The notes under the pieces: generated by a model
Databases searched by the model: none
Told to the model about the DNA's origin: nothing
The model's input: only the letters and a program-made list of their open reading frames with translations
Part shown: in pieces, positions 54,601 to 64,000 of the stretch
Layout of the letters: each line of letters starts with the position of its first letter
Position numbering within the stretch: position 1 is the first letter of the stretch
Made by a program: the position numbers and the translations under genes
Source: Aplectana chamaeleonis
Taxonomy: Eukaryota; Nematoda; Chromadorea; Rhabditida; Cosmocercidae
NCBI GenBank assembly: GCA_029168955.1
Contig: JAPDOI010001053.1
Coordinates: forward strand, 165,782-229,781
DNA: 64,000 bases
Direction: 5' to 3'

Positions 54601-55089
54601 CAGATGTCCCGAATTCGTTATAGGAATTCCGGCTACAGCACTAGCCGCTTTCTGCAGACCGCATCTTGTACGAGTTTATCGCTTCACCAAGCACCCTTTC
54701 TGGTCAGTTTCCACTTGCTTATATTTCAATTGCCTTTATCTCGCCGGGTTTGAGATATACTCTTGTGACAACCTTTGCAATGCTCTGATTTACAAGCTTC
54801 AACGGCCTTTTTTTCCCTTATCCTCGAGCTCTTCCTACCGTTTCAGGTCTTGATTGTCTCGTTGGGTTTTTCCACCTTATGAAGCCTGTAACCAAGACTC
54901 GGCAACACATTAGTCCCAATTACCAGAGTACCATCTCCCCCTTTCATAACGAAAAACGTTGCTCGTATTTTGGGTACGTTTTACACTTTCAGTGTTAGAC
55001 GGAAAGCGCCTTTGAAATTCATAGTATCTCCTGACGCATTGTAGATGGGATTTTCACGACTCCGGGCACCTCTTCGACATCACTGTCGA

Positions 55090-55200
55090 GGTCGAACCCT
55101 GATGTAGCCGCTTTTTTGGAGCATCTCTAATGGTAAGATACTAATTTGTGAGCCAGTATCTAACAGAGCCGTCCTTCCTGAGGTCCGAGAGTAACTCTAC
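55090..55200 (-). pseudogene. Gypsy aspartic protease remnant
   Basis: The minus strand at about 55180-55110 encodes ALLDTGSQISILPLEML, with the DTG active-site triad. Flanking frames are broken. Confidence 0.7.
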
Positions 55201-55274
55201 TTTTCCCCAACGTCTGGGGTCCAGAGAGTTCACTCCCATTCATTCAGCTTCTGAGATGCACTGCAGAGACCAAG

Positions 55275-57250
55275 CTACAAGTGTCGCCACCGTGAATGCT
55301 CGTGGCTCTTCTCCCTGAGAGTGTACTTGTCGTTTCCTGACGTTTTTTCACCTACAATACTTGGTTGCTTGGGGTCGCTTTGACTCTCTGGGGAGGCTCT
55401 TTTACAGTCCCTTTTCATTTGACCTGACTTCTTTGCAATTATGGTAGAAATTATTTCAGACCTATTGAAAATGTTTCCATTTCCAGTCAAAGTCTCTCCC
55501 CGGAGTGTTGTTCAAAAGTTTTCAGCTCCGTACTAAGCTTATTATTCGCTGCATGCGAGAACTTCGTTCAGGTTTTGCCATTTTCCTCTATGGCAGAACC
55601 AGATTGCCCTTGCTTAACGTTCATTGCCTGTTTTTAGTGATTGGGCTACCTGACGACTACGCTCCACTCGTTGTGCGAGTGCTTTGGAAGCTTTCTTCGT
55701 ACGCCTCTTCACTTGGCGTCTGATCTACCACAGTAAATAGCTGTACATATTCTGGCCACTCCGTGAGTCTGCGTGATCAGTTCTCCGTGCGTAGCGTCGA
55801 ACGTTCGCGCTCCGACGAACTCAGGTTGGCGCTGCGCGTGAGGAACTTCTCTAGTTCCATACAGTATTTTGAAATTGTCCCTGTGTACTTGAGGCCCCTT
55901 CAACTTTACGTATGCTTTCATACGCCCTATCGTACTCATTTTTCCTTGAATTTCGCTGTAAGTGCTGCCAAGAAAACTGTTGGGAAGCCGCCCTCTCTAA
56001 CCTACAGTGGTAGAGATTTCCATTATTGCCCGGGGCTGTCCCCCAACTTAGAGCATAGTAAATGGATTAGGACATCATCTCCTGAGGTTAAGCCCTCCGT
56101 ACTTTTATGAAAAACGATTTCAGGAATTTTCAAATCCCTTTCCTACGCGTTTTCATAGACTTCTACTTTCAGAGCAATGCCATAGCGGCAAACGCTGCAC
56201 CTAGCGCGTTATCATACCCATTTCCTACGTGAAAGTGATTCCTCACCTGGGTATCTACTCGATGGTGACCTGCACTGGAATACCGGCAGCCTTGGCGGCT
56301 CTTTCACGTGCGGCTGTCTCTGCAAATAAGGATTATTCTGTCGTATCGGCAAAATGTTTCGCCTTATTTGGTTCCCGCCCGTTTGAGAACTATGTGGCAT
56401 AAGGGATGACTCCACCTTCAGCAGCGGCGAATCGGGTCGAAATCTTACATTTCGAGCCTTGGCGGCACTACGTTGGATTGCACCTGCCTCATGGTCTCAC
56501 GAAAATCCGGTGGCAGCGTATTAGATGCGTTCGGCTGGACGGTCGGCGCGTGGAAATACGTCCTCGATTAGGATTTTCGCCTCCCAACTATCAAGTCTGG
56601 GATATTCATGTGGTATTGATGTAGATCCCGAATCTTTCACCAGAAGATTTTTGACCACGTTCACCACTTGAGTAGAATTTACGTCCAAGTAGCTTAGCCC
56701 TAGAACCCGCATGCAAGCATCCGTCATATCGCGCCTGATCTGGCGTTTCCACCAGCACTGGCACGATCTACTCTAAATCAAAATCCACTAGGATCTCTAA
56801 TGCCGCAGATACTTGTTGTAGTTTAATGAGCTCATTCTCAATCTCACTACACGCACCATCTTATGACTAGTTGGAGCTCTTCCAATTTTTCCGGAATCAC
56901 GACCAACAGATTTCTTAGAAACACCACCATTTTGCCCACTGCAAAACTTTCGGCTCTATCCCTCAATATTGTCAGCTGTTCTTTGACTTTGAGTAAACTG
57001 AAGAGGCTCACCTGTGGCGATTGTTTTTCTTCGGCAGCTCACGCACTAAAGCCCAGTCAGGGTGCGAGTACGGAACCTCGGGGGTCGGATGCCTGCTCCG
57101 CGCGCGGTCTGCGTCGCGGACATGCGCTGAACACGGCTCGGCAGCAATTTCCACTCGGTACAAAGGCTCTCCGGTAATGGACCAATCCTCAGCAATGTCA
57201 ACATATGAAATGATTTCGTATACGAAATTAAGCTGAAATATTATTTTGAG
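55275..57250 (-). pseudogene. Gypsy gag remnant
   Basis: Minus-strand frames at 56727-56521 (MTDACMRVLGLSYLDVNSTQ), 55939-55709 and 55490-55275 run in the order expected for gag upstream of the protease. KKSGQMKRDCKRA near 55430 resembles a CCHC zinc knuckle that has lost its first cysteines by frameshift. No intact gag. Confidence 0.55.
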
Positions 57251-57672
57251 AGCAATTTACTCAAAAATCGTCATTAGCCAGCAGAACGCCACGATTATCT
57301 ATTAGACTTGCTATAACTGGATGCTCTCAAACCAAAGTAAAAACGGAGTCACACATGAATATAACCTGAACGTTGAAGCTGTTTTAATACATGCGATCTC
57401 ACTTGAACATGATAGAAAAACCGGATGTGAATAAAAAGAAATGAGCACAAGCGTTCCAAGGCGTCTGCATGACGTTCGACTTAACAAAGAAAGCGTATTA
57501 GCCGTAAAATTTTTCACACAACAGCTGCAATCAATATAGAAAACTACTAGCGATATCGAGACTAGAGCTTCGTTAAATAAACCAGAAAATGGGGGGAAAT
57601 CGAATAGTTGCTCCCAACAACCCTGCAGAATACTCATATAATCCGGTGCACTTTTTCGTTTTGGAGTTTCGT

Positions 57673-58220
57673 TATCTGTCGATTAACTATCGTTAATCGG
57701 GTATTTCGAGGGGTGAAAAACAGTTTGAACCCTATATGGACGGTGCTCAGGAGGAAATCCTGAGTGGAGGCCAAATCTATCGTGCATCCGGGTATTTCCC
57801 GGGGGTGGGAATCGGTTTGAACCCTATGTGGACGGTGCAGCCTGCGGCTACTGCGTATCATCAGGAGAAATCCCCTGCGTGGAGGCGGCTAAATCTATCG
57901 TGTATCGGGTATTTCGGGGGTGGGAATCAGTTTGAGACCCCTATGTGGACGGTGCAGCCTGCGGCTGCACCGTCGCTCAAGGAGGAAATCCCCTGCGTGG
58001 AGGCTAAATCTATCGTGTCATCGGGTATTTCAGGGGGTGGGAATCGGTTTGAACCCTATGTGGACAGTGCAGCCTGAGGGCTCTTTGCACACCCAAATCG
58101 CTCAAAGGAGGAAATCCCCTGCAAGTGGAGGCTAAATCTATCGTGTATCCGGGTGATTTCGGGGGGTAGGAATCCCAGTTTGAACGAAAATCCCCTGCAT
58201 GGAGGCTAAATCTATCGTGT
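57673..58220. repeat. Tandem repeat, ~115-128 bp unit, inside the Gypsy 5' region
   Basis: AAATCTATCGTG recurs at 57773, 57891, 58006, 58134 and 58208, with GGTATTTCGGGGGTGGGAAT, CCCTATGTGGACGGTGCAGC and GAGGAAATCCCCTGC between. About 4.5 units, the last ones shortened. It lies between gag and the 5' LTR on the element's leader side. Confidence 0.85.
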
Positions 58221-58559
58221 TTTCATTTTCATGTTAATGCAAACGTGAGTGGCTTTCAGCAACTAGCTTTGCACCCAAAGAGAAATCGCAGGAAGGGATG
58301 TCACCAATACTTGAATCATCCATGACCCAAAATAACGGAGAAAGGAAAATAGAAAAAATGGCGTAATATTGGCGCGATTACGTCGTGAATGAACACAACA
58401 CGTGCAGCTCAACGAACATACGATTTTAAACATTAATGTTAATCTCCCTTTGCAATTTTTTGTGTTTTTTAATTGTTTGCCATTGTTTCCATGTAAGTGA
58501 GTTGTATTACCATTAGCATCTATTGATTCCTCATTCGTATCGCGAATAAGGAGTTGCGA

Positions 58560-58790
58560 TGGGGCTGAAATGATCGTGATTAAGCTGTTCCGCGCCGCGA
58601 CCGCGCGCGGAGCAGGAATCCCGACCCCGAAGCTCCATACCGGTATTCCAGCTTAGTCAGAGCAGCGACCTGCTCCTTCAAATCGACGATAGAACTGTCT
58701 TCCCGGCTTCTAGAAGAAGCATATGGCCTCCTTACTTCATTGTCCAAAAGCGACTTGGTATGCCATATCGATACCTGCAATAAAAGTCCA
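58560..58790 (-). other. GC-rich block shared inverted with 57.05-57.12 kb
   Basis: GGGGTCGG-TTCCTGCTCCGCGCGCGGTC on the minus strand here matches the plus strand near 57087-57115. It suggests an inverted internal duplication within the Gypsy leader. Confidence 0.5.
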
Positions 58791-59049
58791 TCACTTTTTT
58801 GTTTTCTGTATATTCACTCTCCAAATGACCCTAGATTAGACTAGCAGGCCCTGCGTCAAGAAAGAAATTCAATTCTCCCTTATTTTTATCGATTCTCACT
58901 CAATCCCGATAGAGCAGGATACCGGAGTTCTTCCCTATGCACCTCGGGGAAAATCACCCTTCACAAATTCACAAAAGGTGACACGCAGATTTTCCCTGGA
59001 GGCTTTTGTGGAAGTTCGATAACCCGTTTTGCAGGCTATTCGGCCCCCA

Positions 59050-59463
59050 TGTAGTGCAAACGTTGCGCTGTGTAAGTTTACAAAAGTTTATGGTAAAAAA
59101 AACAGAACAACAAACAAAAAGGTAAGCAATTAACCTAATGAAGAGAACACAGGATCCACAGCAGCCAGCAACCAGTTGGAGCAGTAGGAATTCAGCGACG
59201 TGACGGGGGAACGGAGAGCGAAGGGGAAGGATGGGCCTTCCTGGGCGACGGAAGGAGAAGTCGAATGAGGGGTCTGGTTGCAAGAGAAAGGAACGTGTGT
59301 TGTGAGAGCAAAGTACAAGTGTTAGAGACAAATCATAACAAGAGACGCCGGCGACAGGTGCGTCGAGGGTCAATTGATTATCGAGGTGATAAGCAACGAA
59401 AGTCAACACAGTGAGCGATCAAGCATCTATCATTCGAACTACCGATCATATCTCTTCTCTACA
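59050..59463 (-). repeat. Gypsy 5' LTR (high-coordinate copy)
   Basis: On the minus strand it starts TGTAGAGAAGAGATATGATC (59463) and ends TTTGCACTACA (59050). The bases immediately after the LTR are TGGGGGCCGAATAGCC, a TGG-starting candidate primer site whose tRNA was not identified. Confidence 0.88.
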
Positions 59464-59945
59464 TTTCTGATTTTTTGGTGGAGATGGGCGGCTGCGGGAC
59501 CTAAGCGCAACCATAACGTTAAAAATACAAGGAAAAATGAGCTCCGGAGACGGTCCCCTACCTTTAAAATTGGAAACCCGTCAGCTCGTCGCACCCCAGA
59601 TGCATTTTCCCACCCACCGACGTGAACAAATGAACGCTCGAGATTGTGAGATGAGCGATGGTTTCCGATCAATAGCCCCGTTCTTCCCTTCATTCTCAGC
59701 TATGCTCTCTTTACTCCAGGTCCAGCTCGCATACATTGTGCAAAAAGACCCGGAAGTTACGAAGCCTCAGACAACTCGTCCACCATAGCTTCTCTAGCTC
59801 AATTGTTGGCGAAGGACCACCTAACTCCATTCCTAGAAGGTCTTGTACGATTCCAAAATCATTGGGGAATCCAAGCATGGGGATCGTCTTCAAGATAGCC
59901 GGAAAAGCAGAAAAAGGATTCTTATCGTGAACGCACTGCCTTTAA
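59464..59945. mobile_element. Right piece of the split family A MITE
   Basis: It starts TTTCTGATTTTTTGG, the expected continuation of the piece at 49813-49847, and ends ATCGTGAACGCACTGCCTTTAA at TTAA (59942-59945). The interior matches family A copies (for example GAGATGAGCGATGGTTTCCG). Confidence 0.8.
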
Positions 59946-60060
59946 AGAGCAGCATATACACGCTCGTAAGCATAGTTGAGACTAACAGCAGAGATCGGTC
60001 CGCACGGCCCGTACTATGTCGTCAACGACGTTTGAAGCGCTGAAAACTGTCCAGGATGAC
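59942..60060 (+). mobile_element. Family C MITE fragment abutting family A
   Basis: TTAAAGAGCAGCATATACACGC and the following GTTGAGA-TAA match the family C left end. The TTAA is shared with the family A right end. Similarity fades after about 100 bases. Confidence 0.6.
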
Positions 60061-60447
60061 AATGTTGACAATGTTTGAGGCAATCTTGCCTACCAGTTAC
60101 ATTTCTGTAAACTTTACTGTCACTTCAGTCCTGCCTGAAATGTGGTGAAACTATTTCTGTTCTTAGACAGACCCCTTGTATGAACTTCAGTCAGTGTGAT
60201 AAATCTTCGTAAATTTGCGCAGTCTATAGTAATTCGTGGAACAGGCCTAGGAAACTAAAAATAAAGTGGGCAATTTAAACTGGGTGGACCTTGTAACTCT
60301 ATGCTTGACATACCTAATAAAGACTGGGCGGGCTTGTAGAGACTGAAAACTTCGTAATGCTTGACGACTCTACAAATTCAAAGGGCTCGACGCCGAGGCT
60401 CATAAGTCGGGCATAGCTAAATTTACGCGTGAGCGGATTGGTGTGCA
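60061..60447. other. Intergenic, nothing recognised
   Basis: No gene, RNA or repeat supported. Confidence 0.4.
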
Positions 60448-60990
60448 GGGGCTTGTTCATCAATGTGTGCCCACTTGGTAGGGGTAAAGCGTCGGCGCAC
60501 GGTGATTACCCCGTGAGAGCCTATGGTATCCATGGTATCCCCGGAGCAGTGTCTCAGTTGCCCCACCTGCAGTAGGCCCGTTTATCACTAGCTGCAGTAG
60601 GAAGCCATGGGCGTTTCGCTTTGCCGGTTACCATCGACGTCGACGCGCGCAGGCCTATCTAAGTCAAACGTGCCGCTCGAATACTCCCCAACTACCGCCT
60701 TGTGGTCGAAAAGAGCTTCGTCATCTGCAACCGATTAATAGTTACCGCTTTCAGCGAGCCAGTTCATCGAAATGCGTCCTTGTTGGGGGAGTAAAGGCGT
60801 CAGCACTTTTGACAATTTACCGTGAGAGCCTGTAGTATCTACCGGAGCAGTGTCTCAGTTGCCCCAGCCACAATGGCTGGGTAGGCCAGAGGCGCTGTCG
60901 GTTGGCGCTCTCCCGCTTTTCCAGGGTTCCCATCAAACGTGCCGACGCCTTTACCCCTACCCAGCACTGCCGCATTGATGAATCCGGCCC
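60448..60990. mobile_element. Foldback element, ~540 bp
   Basis: TTCATCAATG and GGTAGGGGTAAAG-CGTCGGC at the left recur inverted at 60940-60980. GAGCAGTGTCTCAGTTGCCCC occurs directly at about 60545 and 60845, so the element also contains a direct repeat. Confidence 0.7.
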
Positions 60991-61548
60991 CAGGCAAGAA
61001 GCAGCTGCTCGCCCACTAGGGCAGCAGTACCGCACCCACTATAGCCACTGCTGCGAGCGACAAAACTTCGAAATTCGGGCTCACGCCCACTATCCCGCTG
61101 GCGACGCCGATTTTCAGCGGGGCGTGGGCGGGTTTCTGTATGAACTCGATTCATTTTGCATTCTCTGGTAATGATACTGCTTTATGCGTTGCGTTGTTCT
61201 GCATACTCTCCTACTCTGCACATGATACTCTGCACACATTGATAGTCTACTCATTTTGATGCTGATACTGAACTCTTGTTCTTGAAAATTCTTTCTGAAG
61301 TAAATGTGAGTTCCTAACCTTTTGTGCAGAGCATGCCTTGGAGGCTAGAAAATATCATTCCGGATTTCGCGAAATGGAGGCGGAATGAGACGGTCTTGGA
61401 AAGATGATGTAAAAAATGTAGTTAGATGGAATCCCCTGAGAAAGGAGCGGAAAATAGCCCACAGGTGGCAAGTTACGCGTAATATAAATGTAAATTACGC
61501 GTAATATAAATGCAATTAGCGTGTCGTGTGAACGTACAGTTTGTCTCC
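60991..61548. other. Intergenic with TAATATAAATG repeats
   Basis: GTTACGCGTAATATAAATG and a second TTACGCGTAATATAAATG copy occur in tandem near 61472-61512. Otherwise nothing recognised. Confidence 0.4.
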
Positions 61549-61757
61549 GCAATGCCGTTCAGTCCGCAAAGTGCATGCTGATTGCGAAGCGTGCTGCGGC
61601 GTGGTTGCGAGTATCCTCGAACACGGATGTGGAATCACCCGGGCGGTTTTGCCTTTGGTGTTCGGGTGATCCCACATCCCGGTCTGAGGACACTCGCAAC
61701 CCGCCGCAGCACGCTTTCTCAGCAATCACCGTGCCCTTTGTGGACTGAACAGCATTG
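61549..61757. mobile_element. Foldback element, ~210 bp, arms ~100 bp
   Basis: CAATGCCGTTCAGTCCGCAA at the left is matched inversely by TTGTGGACTGAACAGCATTG-type sequence at the right. Pairing continues through GCGTGCTGCGGCG and GGATGTGG-ATCACCCG to a centre near 61655. Confidence 0.8.
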
Positions 61758-61889
61758 TGGATATAAATGTAACTTGCTTGAGACATTCGAGTAACTTACA
61801 TGTATATTACAGGTAACTTGTTTTCCTTTTTTTAGAGTAAGTTGGCACAGTAATCCCTAGAATATTCTCCGCATTCTGTCTTCTTCTGC

Positions 61890-62364
61890 TGCTGGTGGGG
61901 TAGTCGTCTCGTGGTGCCAAACAGTGAGGTCGGCTAGATCAGTGGGAACGACTGTCAACGATAACTCAGGAAATCCCGGTTGTCACCTGGAGCCCACAAC
62001 TCCTTCCTGTTGTGACATGGAGGGCAAATTAGCCTCCCGTTGTCACCTCGAAGCCAAATTTCATCACATTTTCTTGTTTCTGTTGTGACTTGGAGGTGAC
62101 GAAGCACATTTCTAAACGTTTTGCACTTTCTGTTGGGGTGTGACGGGACAAGCCAATAGTAGACGTCTTGTTGAGCCACAGACGACAAAAGTGACGTAGA
62201 CTGTCAGACTCCGGCGCTCGATCAGCAGGTCGCCTCCATGTGACAACCATGATTTCCTGAGAATGGTCGAGGCCACTTCGGCTATCAATAGTGTTGATTA
62301 GTCCTTCCCACTGATCTGTCCGCCCTCCTCACTGTTTGGGGCCACGAGGCGACCACCCCTGCTG
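61890..62364. mobile_element. Foldback element, ~475 bp
   Basis: CGTGGTGCCAAACAGTGAGG at the left is matched inversely by CCTCACTGTTTGGGGCCACG at the right. GATCAGTGGGAA and TCAGGAAATC also pair. Inside, TTGTGAC-TGGAGG-like units recur at about 61980, 62012, 62039 and 62075. Confidence 0.8.
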
Positions 62365-62504
62365 TGTATTGGTTGACAACGATAAAGAGATCACTGGAAC
62401 ACGAGCATAAAATGATCTATCGTCAATCACTGCTCAGACATTCAAGCGCGTCTCGCCTTGCACAAAGACGCGAGTCGCGCACGTACACGTGTATTTGTAG
62501 TGTA

Positions 62505-62655
62505 ATTTCGGCGCGCCAAACACACTACGTAGGGTCTTTGTAGTGCGAGATAGTGTCTTTGTCGGGCGACATTGATCCCACTCCACTCGTAAATTTGGCG
62601 CGACAAAGACCCTACGTAGTGTCTTTGTAGTGCGAAATAGGGTCAATGTAGTGTC
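62505..62655. repeat. Tandem duplication with TCTTTGTAGTG motifs
   Basis: GGCGCG-CAAA, CTACGTAG and GTCTTTGTAGTGCGA-ATAG occur twice about 88 bases apart. TGTCTTTGTAGTG is then repeated again near 62650. Confidence 0.7.
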
Positions 62656-62879
62656 TTTGTAGTGTCACCAGTATTCGAACCTTACTGGCTCCTTAGATGA
62701 ACGTAACTAGGGTACGTCAATGGTGAGTTTAGGGTTACCGGTTACCTATTGTTCAAAGCCGTTGCTCAATAAGGCATCTAACCATCGATACTAACTGGGT
62801 ACCACCCTGACTTCAAACTGGTGCTTCTAAAAATGGTTTAGTGAGGGTTGTAGGGGAGACAAAAAGCAACAATTTTAGG

Positions 62880-64000
62880 TTCCAAAAATTCACTTAGTAG
62901 ATCAAATTGTGTACCGAAAGATGCTTTCCGAACCTCAAGATGAAATATTCTGACCATTCCAAATGAAATGCCTTTTCAGAACCATTTTTTGGACGAAAAG
63001 TCCGAATATGCCTATCGCAGCTGCCTAGACCCGCTCTGAGAGAAAGTTATGAGCGTTTTTGAAGCCTCGCGGCAAGGTAAGAGGTACCCCCATGGAATTT
63101 TAGGGGTTTTAAATTTTTCTCCGGATTTTGCTAAAAACATGTACGTAGGGTAATCTGGAGTGCTGAACACGAATCTGGGGTTCGCTTCTGAAAATTTGAG
63201 GTTTACTAGGTTACGGTAGGTAACATGCCATTTAGAGGGCAAAACCTACCTCAATATTCCGATAATCGACAAAATGGAACATCGAATTCGTATTCAGCAC
63301 ACCAAATAACCCCCACATAGAAACTTTGAGACAAATCTGAGACTTCGACCAAACTACCGTATACCCACCGTAATCTACTGTAAGCTGACAAAAATCGATG
63401 AACTGACAACAGATTCGTGTTCAGCACTTCCAGATAACCCTCACAGGAACGATTTAGCTACATCTGTCGTCACAATCCGGAAATCGTCAAAGTTGATTTT
63501 GCCGTCAATTTCTCTGCCAGTGGGAAGCTTTGAACAAATATAGTCGAAAACTTCGGAAAAACGACAAATGAACCACAGATTCGTGATCAGCATCCCAAAT
63601 AACCCCCAGAACGAATTTTTAGTCGAATCTGGAATATTTTTCTAAAGAGCTTCGAGAGCCCTCTAATTGGTAAAAATAAGCGCCCAACCGAAAATTCGTA
63701 AAGTCCGAAACGCTGTTAGTCTGCGCAAAGTTTGGAAAATGTTCCTTGACCCAAACTTCGCTTAGTGGGGTAGTTTTGGGCGCTGAACACGATTATCATG
63801 TCCGTTTCCGGAATTGCGTAAAATAATGCGTTCTTTGGAGGGTACAATAGGTACGAAAATCACAGAAAAAACGATCATAACTTTTTTTCAGAGTGGGTCT
63901 AGGCAGCTGCGATGGGCATAATCGGACTTTTCGTCCAAAAATGGTTCTAGGAAAGTACATTTCATTTGGAATGGTCACTATGACTTATTGTGGTTTCCTT
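62880..64000. mobile_element. Foldback element related to 18.6-19.8 kb, runs off the window
   Basis: GACCATTCCAAATGAAATG, TTTGGACGAAAAGTCCGA and GCAGCTGCCTAGACCC near 62953-63035 recur inverted at 63895-63976. The interior shares long blocks with 18890-19560. The right end lies beyond the window and the left end is not exact. Confidence 0.75.

Larger units (their letters stand above)
49848..59463 (-). mobile_element. Ty3/Gypsy (Cer1-like) LTR retrotransposon, minus strand, decayed
   Basis: Two direct repeats of 437 and 414 bp with TGTAGAGAAG...CA ends flank about 8.8 kb of minus-strand gag, protease, RT, RNase H and integrase remnants plus a C-terminal extension. A 4-bp duplication (TATC at 49844-49847, TTTC at 59464-59467; one mismatch) and the split MITE define the insertion. 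The order protease-RT-RH-IN is that of Ty3/Gypsy. Many frameshifts make it inactive. Confidence 0.88.

Noticed and set aside
61970..62110. CRISPR-like spaced repeats (TTGTGAC-TGGAGG units)
   Set aside because: Units are short, degenerate and irregularly spaced inside a foldback element of a eukaryotic genome.
62640..62700. Possible tRNA T-arm (GGTTCGAATAC on the minus strand)
   Set aside because: The flanking bases do not form a T-stem and no acceptor or anticodon arm could be found.

Overview
The window looks like gene-poor, repeat-dense nematode DNA, probably from a strongylid or hookworm-type worm. There are no prokaryotic operons. The few coding-like stretches have short introns (about 40-65 bases) with GTAAGC/GTGAGT donors and TTTTCAG-type acceptors. 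The retroelements are of nematode flavour: a BEL/Pao element with a phlebovirus-type glycoprotein remnant, a Cer1-like Ty3/Gypsy element, and a CR1/Jockey-like LINE. The species assignment is an inference.

Layout, left to right. 1-6.1 kb: undeciphered ORF fragments, a 731-bp foldback element, and MITEs flanked by TTAA or TAA. 6.1-7.25 kb: a three-exon SR-rich gene with one in-frame stop, followed 0.2 kb later by a hammerhead-ribozyme-like motif. 7.3-9 kb: small palindromic elements and a short minus-strand gene model. 9.2-12.05 kb: a tandem array of an ~859-bp unit, with a 430-bp MITE cleanly inserted in the last copy. 12-26.9 kb: a long series of foldback elements, a minisatellite that switches strand, and CGGAAA-rich elements with CCAGGG-type ends. 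28.06-38.2 kb: a decayed BEL/Pao element with short LTRs, a tRNA-Gly type primer site, gag-protease, RT, RNase H, integrase and a broken env-like gene. Its pol is split by a TTAA MITE. 37.1-40.3 kb also holds two gag zinc-knuckle fragments of another retroelement. 42.6-46.4 kb: a decayed LINE with an NPGP (2A-like) motif just before a PHD-like finger. 47.4-49 kb: exon-like fragments of an unrecognised host gene. 49.85-59.46 kb: a minus-strand Ty3/Gypsy element with 414-437 bp LTRs, itself inserted into a TTAA MITE. 60-64 kb: more foldback elements, the last running off the window.

The best-supported story is a layered history of transposition. Three MITE families share the end TTAA-AGGCA. They target TTAA and repeatedly sit end to end sharing a single TTAA. 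One interrupts BEL pol, and another was interrupted by the Gypsy element. All retroelement ORFs seen here carry stops or frameshifts. No intact autonomous transposase was recognised, so the MITEs would have to be mobilised in trans.
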